Shown here: positions 24,559-33,314 of the stretch, piece after piece | Position numbering within the stretch: the stretch's first letter is position 1 | Layout: each line of letters begins with the position of its first letter | Assembly (NCBI RefSeq): GCF_900167605.1 | Contig: NZ_FUYH01000017.1 | Location: forward strand, 1-56,378 | DNA length: 56,378 nucleotides | Source: Caloramator quimbayensis | GTDB lineage: Bacteria; Bacillota; Clostridia; Clostridiales; Caloramatoraceae | Reading direction: 5' to 3' | Position numbers and translations under genes: made by a program | Notes under the pieces: model-generated | Seen by the model: the letters and a program-made list of their open reading frames with translations, nothing else | Databases searched by the model: none | Told to the model about the DNA's origin: nothing

Positions 24559-26109
24559 ATGTATACTATAAAATTAAAACTTTATAAACCCAGTAAAAGA
24601 AAAAGAGATATAATAGATGAAACGATGAAAAATTATTCCCTTGCTTATCAGTACCTTCTTGACAGGGCCTATGAGGATATTAAAAGAATTGAGAGGGACT
24701 TTAAGGACAGCATAGGAAATTACAGCACTATGAATATAATAAAATGGATAGATAAGGATATTTGTAAGGAACTAAACAGGTTTTCAATAGAGCCCTTTAA
24801 GGATGCGCTTAAAATGGAATTTGCATCAACAATTGTAGGATATTTAAAACTGAAGCAGAGCAAAGGGAGGGTATGCTACCCCTGTGCCTATATATCAGAT
24901 GAGAAACTTGAAAGGATGTATTCTAATATTACAAAGGATTTTTTAGAAAATAAAAAAGACTTTTCGTATTATGAAGCTGAAATAGAAAAGATTTTAAAGA
25001 AGAACAAGCCGAAACCTTTGTTTTTTGGAAGATACGATAAAAATAGAAATTACTGCCTTCTTTATGATGAAAAGTCTAATAGATATTTTGCAAAGCTTTA
25101 TCTTTTAAATGTAAAAAGCACGAAACGAGAAAGAATAAATGTCAGCGATGAAAGAAAACTTAAATATGTTTATAAGGATTTTGAAACTGTAGAAGATAGG
25201 GGAAGAAAAGAGTGTTTTTTGTTATTTCCCTTATCCTTTGGTAAATATCAAGAAGAGTATTTAAAACAGGCTCTAAAAAACCCATCTATTTTAAAGGTTG
25301 CAAGGCTTGTAAAAGAAAATGGAGAATATTATCTTTTAATAACTCTTGATATAAAAATGCCTGATAGAATCGAAACTAATAATTTTATGGGGGTTTCGAG
25401 GGGAATTAATGATGACATATATTATACTATTTCTGATAATGAAGGATGTGAATTAGAGAGCGGCTTCATTTCAAATGATAATATTCATTGCATTGCAAAC
25501 CAAATAGTAGAAAGAGCCTATGATAATAAATGTCAGGTAATTATGCACAAAAATTTCAATATGGGAGATAAGCTTAAGTGGGTTGATGGTGAAAGAGAGA
25601 TAATGCCAAGGCTCAGCCCGAGGGAGTATAATAAGCTCTGCAGTATTTTAAATTATAAACTGTTAGAAAAGGGACTGCCATCTCCTGTAAAGGTGAGCTG
25701 CAAAGGTATATATACTACCTGTCCATCATGCTTATCTAATACTATAAAAAATAGGTTTTCAGAGAAACTTTATATTTGTGTATATTGCGGTTATGCTGAC
25801 AGCATTGAACATGTTGGAAGTTTAAATACATCACGAAGGCTTATAAAATACCGACAGGATAAAATAAAAATAAAGGTTGTAAAAAATAATGGTGTGTTAA
25901 GATTTATAAATAAGGATTTAGACCTTAATTTTGTTCCGCAAAATCCATACAATTGCAAAGAGGAATTTATAGAGCATTTAAAGCTGCTTATTAAAGATTT
26001 TTATTCAAAAGGTTCAATTAATGATAAAAATTATAAGAAAAGATTCAGCCTTATAAAAAAGATAGAAAACAGCAAAGATATATTTGAACAGATACAAATA
26101 ATAGAGTAA
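24559..26109 (+). CDS. TnpB-family protein with all three RuvC catalytic residues apparently lost
   Basis: The 516-residue protein has the TnpB layout: N-terminal helical domain (IKLKLYKPSKRKRD, SLAYQYLLDRAY), FSIEPFKDALKMEF, the beta segment LKVARLVKENGEYYLLITLD (about 245-264), RuvC-I FMGVSRGINDDIYYTISDNEG (about 276-296), RuvC-II CQVIMHKNFN (325-334), a C4 zinc finger (Cys 388, 391, 407, 410) and RuvC-III DSIEHVGSLNTSRR. The expected Asp-Glu-Asp appear as Ser280, Met329 and Glu417, so nuclease activity is unlikely. About 90 extra residues follow. It starts two bases after the phosphatase stop, without transposon ends or a Y1 partner, and is followed by a structured RNA candidate. An exapted RNA-guided DNA-binding role is inferred. 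Confidence 0.8.
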   Translation: MYTIKLKLYKPSKRKRDIIDETMKNYSLAYQYLLDRAYEDIKRIERDFKDSIGNYSTMNIIKWIDKDICKELNRFSIEPFKDALKMEFASTIVGYLKLKQSKGRVCYPCAYISDEKLERMYSNITKDFLENKKDFSYYEAEIEKILKKNKPKPLFFGRYDKNRNYCLLYDEKSNRYFAKLYLLNVKSTKRERINVSDERKLKYVYKDFETVEDRGRKECFLLFPLSFGKYQEEYLKQALKNPSILKVARLVKENGEYYLLITLDIKMPDRIETNNFMGVSRGINDDIYYTISDNEGCELESGFISNDNIHCIANQIVERAYDNKCQVIMHKNFNMGDKLKWVDGEREIMPRLSPREYNKLCSILNYKLLEKGLPSPVKVSCKGIYTTCPSCLSNTIKNRFSEKLYICVYCGYADSIEHVGSLNTSRRLIKYRQDKIKIKVVKNNGVLRFINKDLDLNFVPQNPYNCKEEFIEHLKLLIKDFYSKGSINDKNYKKRFSLIKKIENSKDIFEQIQIIE

Positions 26110-26118
26110 AATATTATT

Positions 26119-26214
26119 GGTGCTTTTGCTGCTGCACCTTATCTCAAAGCTGTGGGAATCCTGTTTTGAGATTAAAACCTACAGGGTAGGATTTTAAGTA
26201 GCAGCTATCTATTG
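26119..26214 (+). ncRNA. Compact pseudoknotted RNA downstream of the TnpB-like gene
   Basis: GGTGC (26119-26123) pairs with GCACC (26134-26138). The loop GCTGCT (26128-26133) can pair with AGCAGC (26200-26205), forming a pseudoknot that encloses two more hairpins: ATCTCAAA/TTTGAGAT (26141-26148 with 26165-26172) and CCTAC/GTAGG (26178-26182 with 26186-26190). Nine unpaired bases (26206-26214) then lead to a terminator. Immediate 3' position and pseudoknot layout resemble TnpB guide (omega) RNAs. There is no gene downstream on this strand, which argues against a riboswitch. Confidence 0.55.
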
Positions 26215-26252
26215 AAATAGGTATATGGCTTTTGCCATATACCTATTTTTTC
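26215..26252 (+). terminator. Strong terminator, probably bidirectional
   Basis: Perfect 15-bp stem AAATAGGTATATGGC (26215-26229) / GCCATATACCTATTT (26234-26248) with TTTT loop, then Ts. It ends the hydrogen-sensor/TnpB operon and overlaps the 3' end of the convergent DUF1836 gene. Confidence 0.9.
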
Positions 26253-26812
26253 ATATAATCGTCTACTATTCTTTCAGCCATTTTTTTGCAAGTTGATGCT
26301 TGAGCTATAAGATTTAGTACAGTTAAGAATACAAATATTCTTTCAAAATTTTCTTCATTTATATTGTTTTCCTTTATAATTTTAGTAAGCTTTTCTTTTA
26401 TTTGTTTATTCTTCTCAGTAAAGTTTTTAAGACTTTCTTTTTGAAGTTCTGTAAATATTTTATAAGTATTTTCCCAAGTTAAAATATCATCAGTGGATAT
26501 GTTAATATCATTGAAAGCAAGATTAAATACATCTTTTATTTCTTCGGCTGAAAGTATTGGCCTCATATAGCTTAAAAGTATTAGCTGTATTATATGATCT
26601 TTAGTGTAACCTCTCTTTTTCCCATCCTCAGGTTTTGAAATAATCTGGGATTTTATATAGTTTTGAATTATGTTGTTTGTAAAATTGCCATCGAATTTAT
26701 CGTTTAAAAAATCTGTAACTTGGGATAGATATAAATCGTAAAGAGGAAGATCTTCATAGCCTATTATATTGAATCCCTTTGCCATTTCTAATATTTTATC
26801 TATATCATTCAT
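26243..26812 (-). CDS. DUF1836 protein, probable DNA-binding regulator
   Basis: A 189-residue protein of the DUF1836 family. The segment LYDLYLSQVTDFLNDKF is followed by an HTH-like region (NIIQNYIKSQIISKPEDGKK, then YTKDHIIQLILLSYMRPIL) similar to MerR-type winged helices, and a helical C-terminus (NLIAQASTCKKMAERIVDD). Family members are presumed transcription factors, often near sporulation or stress genes, but targets are unknown. It is a single gene, convergent with the hydrogen-sensor operon, with GGGAGGG just before the ATG. Confidence 0.8.
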   Translation of the reverse strand: MNDIDKILEMAKGFNIIGYEDLPLYDLYLSQVTDFLNDKFDGNFTNNIIQNYIKSQIISKPEDGKKRGYTKDHIIQLILLSYMRPILSAEEIKDVFNLAFNDINISTDDILTWENTYKIFTELQKESLKNFTEKNKQIKEKLTKIIKENNINEENFERIFVFLTVLNLIAQASTCKKMAERIVDDYMKK

Positions 26813-26819
26813 AGGATTC

Positions 26820-27229
26820 CCTCCCGAAACTTCAATTTATACTTATATTATATAGTATTTATTACTACATTACAAGGTATACATTGAGAAAATATTTTTG
26901 AAAATGTGAGATATACAAAGATATTATTAGAAAAAGAGAGAAATATATTTTTAGTATTGCTATTTATACTTATTTAATCCTAAATAAAATAAATTATAAC
27001 TTGTAAAATGGTAAAAAATACTGCATAATAAGTTATGTAATAAGATACAACTGATTTTAATTCTTTTAGCTCTATTTCTAAATATTATTAATAAGGGGGC
27101 TGCCTATATTATATGTTTTCTTTTATACTCATATTATATTATTAAATAAATATAATTTAAGTCTTGTAAAAAATTCAAAGTTATTATGTAAAATAAACTA
27201 ACAAAAATTTTAAGATAGGAGTTGTTATT
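26820..27229. other. Gene-free AT-rich gap
   Basis: About 410 bases between the divergent DUF1836 and pspC genes. I see no convincing reading frame, hairpin or repeat. It presumably holds the two promoters; a TTGTAA-like -35 near 27165 would suit pspC. Confidence 0.4.
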
Positions 27230-27418
27230 ATGTATAAAAAGCTTTACAGGTCCAGAAAGGATAGAATGATTGCAGGCGTCTGCGGAGGTATTGCAGAATA
27301 TTTTGATATAGACCCTACTTTAGTAAGGCTATTTTGGGTATTTGCTGTTCTATTAGGAGGATCGGGAATACTTGCATATATTATTTGTGCAATTGTAATT
27401 CCTAATGGAGATGTATAA
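27230..27418 (+). CDS. PspC-domain membrane protein
   Basis: A 62-residue protein opening YKKLYRSRKDRMIAGVCGGI, then AEYFDIDPTLVRLFWVFAVL and a C-terminal membrane helix (GGSGILAYIICAIVIP): the full PspC domain. In Firmicutes such short PspC proteins respond to envelope stress. An AGGAG site lies 8 bases before the ATG. It stands alone, without other psp genes. Confidence 0.93.
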   Translation: MYKKLYRSRKDRMIAGVCGGIAEYFDIDPTLVRLFWVFAVLLGGSGILAYIICAIVIPNGDV

Positions 27419-27457
27419 AAGCAGCATAAACCTTAACATGAACTTTTTAATATTTAT

Positions 27458-27498
27458 AATGAAGTATAAATATGTTAGTATAATATTTATACTTCATT
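27458..27498 (+). terminator. 16-bp perfect hairpin after pspC
   Basis: AATGAAGTATAAATAT (27458-27473) pairs perfectly with 27483-27498 across nine bases. The stem is AT-rich and no T run follows, so termination is only probable. Confidence 0.5.
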
Positions 27499-27550
27499 GA
27501 TTATATTTTGAAACAAAGAAAAAGATAAGTTAATAGAAATGGGGGATTTT

Positions 27551-29248
27551 ATGTATTATATACTATTTACACTTTTATTTTTAAAGTTCAGTTTTAAAAA
27601 GGAAGACGTAAAAGAGCAGATTGCAAGAGCTGTAATTGGAATATTTATTAGTTTTATTGTGTTTTATTTATTTAATAAGGACAGAAGTTTATCTCTCCTG
27701 ATTTCAATATTGTGGATACCTGCATTTTTTCAGCTTCTTTTTACTTCGGTTTGTCAAAGTATCAAGAAGCAGAAGATATCGAATTTTTATTATTTAGCAG
27801 CAACATTATTTATTCTTTTTAGCTTTTGCTATAACCTATACCCCTATATAACAGGAAGCTCTAAAAAACTTGCACAAATGGTTCCTGTAAAGGAGAGCAG
27901 TGATATAGTATCAAAGATAGATGCAGAACATGTAATAATAATTTCACCTGAAACAGCCTATTATAAGATGCAAAAATTGCTTGGAACTTTGCCAAACCCG
28001 AGTATATACAGAGTAGGGGAACTTGGAATTACTATGACAAAGGATGGGGCGTGCTATGTTGCTCCAATAGAAGTTGATGGATTTTTCAGAGCACTTTCAA
28101 ATAAAGAAATACCAGGAGTTATGTATATTTCAGCAGAAAGAAATGAAGAGGCAAGAATAATAAATGTTCCTGTAGGATATGCTGATTCTTTCGTATTTGG
28201 AAGGGACTTAAAAAGACATTTAAGAAGTTATAAACCTGATAAAGTTCTTTTTCAGGCAAATGCAGAACTTGATGATGATGGTAACCCCTATTATGTTGGA
28301 AGCTATGGGCACTATGCCTATGGAAGAAAAGGAGCGGTAATAGATGGAGTACTTTTGTTATCCTTTAAGGATGGCAAAGTTACAGATTACAGTAAAGAAA
28401 AAGTGCCATCATGGGTTGATGAGGTATATCCTTCAGATGTATCGGAGGATTATAACAAGTTTTTTGGTACTTTAAAGGATGGCCTTTGGAACAAGCTAAT
28501 AACTAAGAAAGGAGTTCATATTCCTACCAAGTGGGGCTCAATGGCTGAAGTTAAGGGCCTTGAGGTAAATTCGAGCGAGGTTATTGGTGTTATAGATGGA
28601 GTAAAGAAACTAAAATGGTTTACAGATCATACAAATACTTCTGACACTTCAACTACTATGACTGGTTATACGCTGATGGACATGAGAAGCGGAAATATGA
28701 TTTATTATAAAACGCCTGGATATATTAATGGAAAGGGAGCTATGAATGTCGTAAGCAAAGCCCTCGGCGCAAACAGCATGAACTGGACGCCTTCACAGCC
28801 AATATTTTATAATCTTTTTGGAACTGAGGCTTGGGTGGTTCCAGTGATAAACAAAACCGATGGTGCATTTATAAAGCTTGGGATTGTTTCGGCTCAAAGC
28901 AGTTATGTGGTTCTTGAGGATAGCAAAGATACAGCGATAGAATCCTTTAAAAATGCAATTGCCTATGGCCTTATAAACAGCAGTACAGGAGCAAATGCAA
29001 ACAGCCTAAAAGCAGAGGAAAAATCGATTACAGGAAAGGTTTTAAGAATAAATCCTGTAACTGAAAACGGTAATACAGTATTCTATTTAAGGCTCGAGGG
29101 AGTTAGTACTATTTTCATGGTAAATAAATCTACGGGAGTAGATATAACACTTACAAGAGATGGGGATAATGTTGAAATAAGATATCTTGATATTAAAGGA
29201 AATAATGTAGTTTCAACTACCTATTTTAAAAACAATAGTATAAGGTAA
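27551..29248 (+). CDS. Membrane protein with a large extracellular domain, unrecognised
   Basis: I start at the ATG at 27551 because GGGGGA lies just before it and would be inside the gene with the ATG at 27539. The first 100 residues hold about four membrane helices (YYILFTLLFLKFSF, VIGIFISFIVFYLF, LISILWIPAFFQLLF, YYLAATLFILFSF). About 460 residues follow that should lie outside the cell, with segments such as HVIIISPETAYYKMQKLLG, FGRDLKRHLRSYKPDKVLF and GYTLMDMRSGNMIYYKTPGY. The final 80 residues look like a small beta-barrel (GKVLRINPVTENGNTVFYL). No enzyme motif or repeat was found. A hairpin follows, so it is probably monocistronic. Confidence 0.75.
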   Translation: MYYILFTLLFLKFSFKKEDVKEQIARAVIGIFISFIVFYLFNKDRSLSLLISILWIPAFFQLLFTSVCQSIKKQKISNFYYLAATLFILFSFCYNLYPYITGSSKKLAQMVPVKESSDIVSKIDAEHVIIISPETAYYKMQKLLGTLPNPSIYRVGELGITMTKDGACYVAPIEVDGFFRALSNKEIPGVMYISAERNEEARIINVPVGYADSFVFGRDLKRHLRSYKPDKVLFQANAELDDDGNPYYVGSYGHYAYGRKGAVIDGVLLLSFKDGKVTDYSKEKVPSWVDEVYPSDVSEDYNKFFGTLKDGLWNKLITKKGVHIPTKWGSMAEVKGLEVNSSEVIGVIDGVKKLKWFTDHTNTSDTSTTMTGYTLMDMRSGNMIYYKTPGYINGKGAMNVVSKALGANSMNWTPSQPIFYNLFGTEAWVVPVINKTDGAFIKLGIVSAQSSYVVLEDSKDTAIESFKNAIAYGLINSSTGANANSLKAEEKSITGKVLRINPVTENGNTVFYLRLEGVSTIFMVNKSTGVDITLTRDGDNVEIRYLDIKGNNVVSTTYFKNNSIR

Positions 29249-29253
29249 TCCCT

Positions 29254-29293
29254 TTTAAAGAACGTCTGCGTGAGTGCGCAGCCGTTCTTTAAA
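29254..29293 (+). terminator. Hairpin after the membrane-protein gene
   Basis: TTTAAAGAACG (29254-29264) pairs with CGTTCTTTAAA (29283-29293), and CTGCG with CGCAG inside. Strong stem but weak T tract. Confidence 0.6.
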
Positions 29294-29362
29294 TTGTTGA
29301 AAAATTATGAAAAATAAATTAATATTAGATTAGAACATATCATCTTAAAGGGAGTTGATTTT

Positions 29363-29620
29363 ATGAAGGTTAGAAAAAGGGATGGGAGCCTACAGGATTT
29401 TGATTTTGAAAAGATGATTAGAAGTATTGAAGCGGCCTCTGATGAAGTTGGTGAGCCAATGACACTTTCAGATTTGCAAAATGTTTCAAAAGAGGTAGAG
29501 AAAATTTTAAAATCTAAATTTATAGATGAGGTTTCCTATATGGACATAAGGGATGCAATTTCTGCGGAATTAAAAAACAGCGGATTTGAAGATGTTGCAA
29601 AGGCATACAGCGAGTTTTAA
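29363..29620 (+). CDS. Stand-alone ATP-cone domain protein
   Basis: The 85-residue product is little more than an ATP-cone: KVRKRDGSLQDFDFEKMIRS, IEAASDEVGEP, then VEKILKSKFIDEVSYMDIRD and GFEDVAKAYSEF. This domain normally sits at the N-terminus of ribonucleotide reductases or NrdR, where it binds ATP/dATP. No reductase gene follows; a terminator lies directly behind. It may be a trans-acting nucleotide sensor or a remnant of a reductase gene; the intact length and own ribosome site (AAGGGAG) favour a real gene. Confidence 0.85.
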   Translation: MKVRKRDGSLQDFDFEKMIRSIEAASDEVGEPMTLSDLQNVSKEVEKILKSKFIDEVSYMDIRDAISAELKNSGFEDVAKAYSEF

Positions 29621-29636
29621 AAAATAATGTAAAATT

Positions 29637-29680
29637 AAGGCATACAAAGATAGGTTTATTAAATCATTGTATGCCTTTTA
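29637..29680 (+). terminator. Terminator of the ATP-cone gene
   Basis: AAGGCATACAA (29637-29647) / TTGTATGCCTT (29667-29677), then TTATTT. Confidence 0.8.
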
Positions 29681-29684
29681 TTTG

Positions 29685-29753
29685 AAAAAGTGCCACCCAA
29701 TTGATAAGTGACAAACTTTTTCATGCCGCTGTTGCGGCTATTGATTAGTCATG
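29685..29753 (-). repeat. 69-bp interspersed repeat, copy 2
   Basis: Minus-strand match of 19499-19567 (CATGACTAA ... GGGTGGCACTTTTT). It sits in the gap between the ATP-cone gene terminator and the convergent helicase gene. Confidence 0.75.
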
Positions 29754-29808
29754 AGTTATTACTTAGGCAAAATCTATATAATTTATTAGTATATGGTTAT
29801 ACACTTAA

Positions 29809-32800
29809 CTATGATTTGAAAAGTTCTAAAAGTTCCTCTTTGCTAAGAGTTGATATGAATGCACTGTCATCGCTGCTGTCCCCGACAACGCTAACAGCTA
29901 TTTCCCTTTTCAACTCTTGCAGGCGAAGAATTTTTTCTTCAACTGTTCCCATAGCTACAAGTTTTATAACCTCAACAGTCTTACTTTGCCCTATTCTATG
30001 AGCTCTGTCCGTTGCCTGATCCTCAACTGCAGGATTCCACCAAGGGTCAAAGTGAATTACTATATCGGCAGATGAGAGGTTAAGACCTGTACCTCCAGCT
30101 TTTAATGATATTAAAAATACTTCCCCTTCACCATTATTAAAACGATTTACCATATCGATTCTATTTTCAGATTTTACGCTTCCATCGAGGTACATATATT
30201 TAATACCATTATCTGACAGGGATTTTGCTATGTTTTTTAATACAGATGTAAACTGAGAGAATAATAAAATCCTATGTCCTCCTGAAATGCTTTCATCAAG
30301 GAGCTCTAAAAGAGCAGATATTTTCCCGCTTTCTCCATCATAATTTTCTATAAAGGAGGAAGGATCACAGCATATTTGACGAAGCCTTGTTAATGCAGCT
30401 ATCATTTTTAGTTTGCTTTTGTTAAAGCCATAAGCTTCAATATCCTTATCGATTTCATCCTTCGCAGCATTTAAATATGCAAGATAAAGCTTCTTTTGCT
30501 TATCTGTCATTTCTACAAGAACAGTCTGCTCTATTTTAGGGGGTAGTTCTTTTACAACATCCTTTTTTAGTCTTCTTAATATAAAAGGCTTAACATGGCG
30601 ATTCAGTTCTAACAGAGCTCTATCATCCTTGTTTTTAGATATAGGATTGTCATATTTTAAGCTGAAATTCCTATGGGATAATAAATATCCTGGCATTAGA
30701 AAATCGAATATTGACCAAAGCTCTGTCAGTGAGTTTTCAATTGGGGTTCCGGTTAGTGCAAAACGCTTTTTTGCATTTATTTCCTTAACGCACTTTGCAT
30801 TAAGGGATGAAGGGTTTTTAATCTGCTGTGCTTCATCTAATATGCAGCATGAAAACTCAATTTCTTTGTATTCATCAATATCTCTTCTTAAAAGAGGATA
30901 TGAAGTTATTACAATATCAAAATCATTTATGTTTTCCTTAAATTCGAGCCTTTTGTCCTTTGAACCTGTAATTACAGCAGCTTTAAGGGAAGGGGCAAAA
31001 CGCTCAATCTCAGCCTTCCAATTGTATAAAAGTGAAGTTGGAGCAACAACGATGGCTGGATGGGAAAGACTGCCTTCAAGTTTTTCGGATTCTAAAAAGG
31101 CAATTGTCTGAAGTGTTTTCCCAAGTCCCATCTCATCAGCAAGAATTCCTCCAAATCCATACATTGATAAGGTTTTAAACCATTTAAAACCTGTCCTTTG
31201 ATATCCTCTAAGCACATTTTCAAGATGTTTTGGAACTTCAAAATCCGATTCTTGAATTTCTCTTATATTTGATATTAGCTGCCTGAAATTCTTATCCTTT
31301 TCAATAAAAGAAAGGTTTGAGGATTTTATTACCTGATCAATATATAAAGCGTTATATTTTGATAGGGTAATCTTGTCCTTTAAAAGCTCAGAATCCTTGA
31401 TGTTAAGATAGTCAATCATATTTGCAAATTCATTGACTTCTTGGGTTTCAAGGGATAAATATCCTCCGTTTTTAAGTTTGTGATATTTTTTCTTAAGCTT
31501 TAAAGATTCAAATATGTTTTTAAGTTCGCTTTTATCAACGCCATCTATGCTGAAAGTAAACTCTAAAAGGTCATCATCGTTTAGGCGGACCTTTGATTTT
31601 ATATTGCTTTTTGAATATATTTTTACATTTTTAAAGGAATCAGAGTAATAAACTTCAGCCATTTCTAAAAGATTTTGCAATTTGTTTTCAATAAAATCTA
31701 TTATCTTTTCTTCCTCAGATAAGTAAAATATGCCTTTTGAATATTTAAATTCGCAGTTTTCAAAAAAGGATAGTATTTTAGCTTCCTTTTCTATATCTCT
31801 TGTTACTATATCGTTTTTGTTTGTAGTATATATAAAATCAATTTTTGCACTTATTCCCTCGTCATATTTATCAAGATATGCTTTGGCTAATAAAGTACAT
31901 TCCTTTATATCCTTTTTAATTTTATCATCTATTTTTATTTCATTGCTTATCTGTTTTAAAGTAGGCAATATATTTGAAATTATAACTTTTTTATCATCCA
32001 GCGGAAACATTAATTTTCCATTATTTACGACCAAACTATTATGAATAGGACTATATACGATTGATTGTTTTTCAGATGGTTTATATATAGTATTATCGTA
32101 GAAGAAATATTCTCCGTCTTTAGTCAGAGGAAATGGAAGTGGTTTATCAATTTGCAAAGATATATTATTCTTTGATTGAGATAAGCTAAAGCTTAGTGGC
32201 ATATCTTCAGGCTTAACAGCACATAAAAATGTTTCTGCTTGATTTATACTTAAGAAAATATTGCTTCCTTCATATATTTTTAAAATCTTTTTTAGAATTT
32301 CAGGAGTTATTGTTACAGTTTTTCCGCTTACAATTTTATTAAAGCTGTAGTAATTTCCAATTGTTTTTTCTATTGTATATATTTCATACAATGTGTTAAG
32401 AAGTTCCATATCTTTATCCGAATATTTATGAATACTTGGATCAAAGGTAAATAACTTACCAAATTCTAAAGGCTTTTGTGATAGAAAAACAGCATCAAGA
32501 AAAGAGGCCATATTTTTAACAATATACAGCCTGTCTACTCCTGTTTTAAGTTCAATGCTCGGAGTCATGTAAAACCGTGAATTTATATTAATAGTAGGCT
32601 CAAGAATTATTTCCTGTCTTAAATCCTTTGAATTTAATGACACAAAAGAATCATATAATTTGTTTGATAACTCTGAGGCAAAGGGCTTTATTATTTCCTT
32701 TTTATTTGAAGTTTTACTTAATGAATTTGTTTTATTAATTGAAGTATTTGGGGAAGATGAGCTTTTGCTGTTAGTTTTATTTTTATAATCATTTAAATAT

Positions 32801-33114
32801 TTTATAAGTACAGCAGCAATATGCTTACAAAACCTTTTGCCTTCACAGAAATTTTCAAAGGCAGGGCAGGTGCAGCTAAAAAAGGTGAATCCATGTTCAG
32901 AGCTGAAGTTAACCTCAACATCGTATAATTCACCGTCACTTCCTTCAACATCTGCATATAGGGATAAAAAATATTCGCTTTTTATGTCGCCTTCTTCTTC
33001 AACGTCTAAATTTAAAACCATATCTCTTTTGTAATAGGACATACCCTTTGAATAGGATTGAGAATAGCAGTATTTTTGTACTAAATCCTTTGTTAATATA
33101 TACAAAACATTCAC
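29809..33114 (-). CDS. SNF2-family helicase with N-terminal SWIM zinc finger
   Basis: A 1101-residue Swi2/Snf2 ATPase. The SWIM motif CTCPAFENFCEGKRFCKHIAA lies at about 78-98. The motor starts near residue 640: GYQRTGFKWFKTL, Walker A ILADEMGLGKTLQT, VVAPTSLLYNWKAE, the DEAQ box CCILDEAQQIKN and FALTGTPIENS. The second lobe has LLFSQFTSVLKNIA, YLDGSVKSENR, LISLKAGGTGLNLSSAD and DQATDRAHRIGQ. Middle residues about 130-620 are the bacterial SNF2-associated region. It probably translocates on duplex DNA in repair or transcription. The start is uncertain: GTG at 33114 lies right against a GGGG, so TTG at 33105 may be used. Not linked to a defence locus here. Confidence 0.93.
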   Translation of the reverse strand: MNVLYILTKDLVQKYCYSQSYSKGMSYYKRDMVLNLDVEEEGDIKSEYFLSLYADVEGSDGELYDVEVNFSSEHGFTFFSCTCPAFENFCEGKRFCKHIAAVLIKYLNDYKNKTNSKSSSSPNTSINKTNSLSKTSNKKEIIKPFASELSNKLYDSFVSLNSKDLRQEIILEPTININSRFYMTPSIELKTGVDRLYIVKNMASFLDAVFLSQKPLEFGKLFTFDPSIHKYSDKDMELLNTLYEIYTIEKTIGNYYSFNKIVSGKTVTITPEILKKILKIYEGSNIFLSINQAETFLCAVKPEDMPLSFSLSQSKNNISLQIDKPLPFPLTKDGEYFFYDNTIYKPSEKQSIVYSPIHNSLVVNNGKLMFPLDDKKVIISNILPTLKQISNEIKIDDKIKKDIKECTLLAKAYLDKYDEGISAKIDFIYTTNKNDIVTRDIEKEAKILSFFENCEFKYSKGIFYLSEEEKIIDFIENKLQNLLEMAEVYYSDSFKNVKIYSKSNIKSKVRLNDDDLLEFTFSIDGVDKSELKNIFESLKLKKKYHKLKNGGYLSLETQEVNEFANMIDYLNIKDSELLKDKITLSKYNALYIDQVIKSSNLSFIEKDKNFRQLISNIREIQESDFEVPKHLENVLRGYQRTGFKWFKTLSMYGFGGILADEMGLGKTLQTIAFLESEKLEGSLSHPAIVVAPTSLLYNWKAEIERFAPSLKAAVITGSKDKRLEFKENINDFDIVITSYPLLRRDIDEYKEIEFSCCILDEAQQIKNPSSLNAKCVKEINAKKRFALTGTPIENSLTELWSIFDFLMPGYLLSHRNFSLKYDNPISKNKDDRALLELNRHVKPFILRRLKKDVVKELPPKIEQTVLVEMTDKQKKLYLAYLNAAKDEIDKDIEAYGFNKSKLKMIAALTRLRQICCDPSSFIENYDGESGKISALLELLDESISGGHRILLFSQFTSVLKNIAKSLSDNGIKYMYLDGSVKSENRIDMVNRFNNGEGEVFLISLKAGGTGLNLSSADIVIHFDPWWNPAVEDQATDRAHRIGQSKTVEVIKLVAMGTVEEKILRLQELKREIAVSVVGDSSDDSAFISTLSKEELLELFKS

Positions 33115-33176
33115 CCCGTAAAAAATAGTTTACTTTATAATGGTATCATATTTTTTATTATTTTAAACATAAAAAT

Positions 33177-33213
33177 AAAATTGGCATGGTATATTTTAAT
33201 TCATGCCAATTTT
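33177..33213 (-). terminator. Terminator of the chemoreceptor gene
   Basis: AAAATTGGCATG (33177-33188) pairs with CATGCCAATTTT (33202-33213); on the minus strand a TTTTATTTTTAT tract follows. Confidence 0.8.
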
Positions 33214-33314
33214 ATATGATAGAAGTTTGTAAAGATTTACTGTAAAAGTCTATTATGTGATGATAGTGCTAATTTTGCGGAAATGATGCCTACTCTTAGA
33301 TAGAACTATTATTT

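Noticed and set aside
26203-26212. A 10-base match (AGCTATCTAT) between the putative guide area and 18817-18826 in the structured RNA
   Set aside because: One shared 10-mer in an AT-rich 56-kb window is expected at appreciable frequency; there is no flanking TAM-like context I can defend.
24559-26252. A CRISPR array or Cas12-type locus
   Set aside because: No direct-repeat series exists on either side, and the protein lacks Cas12 length and an active site. A TnpB-derived protein fits better.
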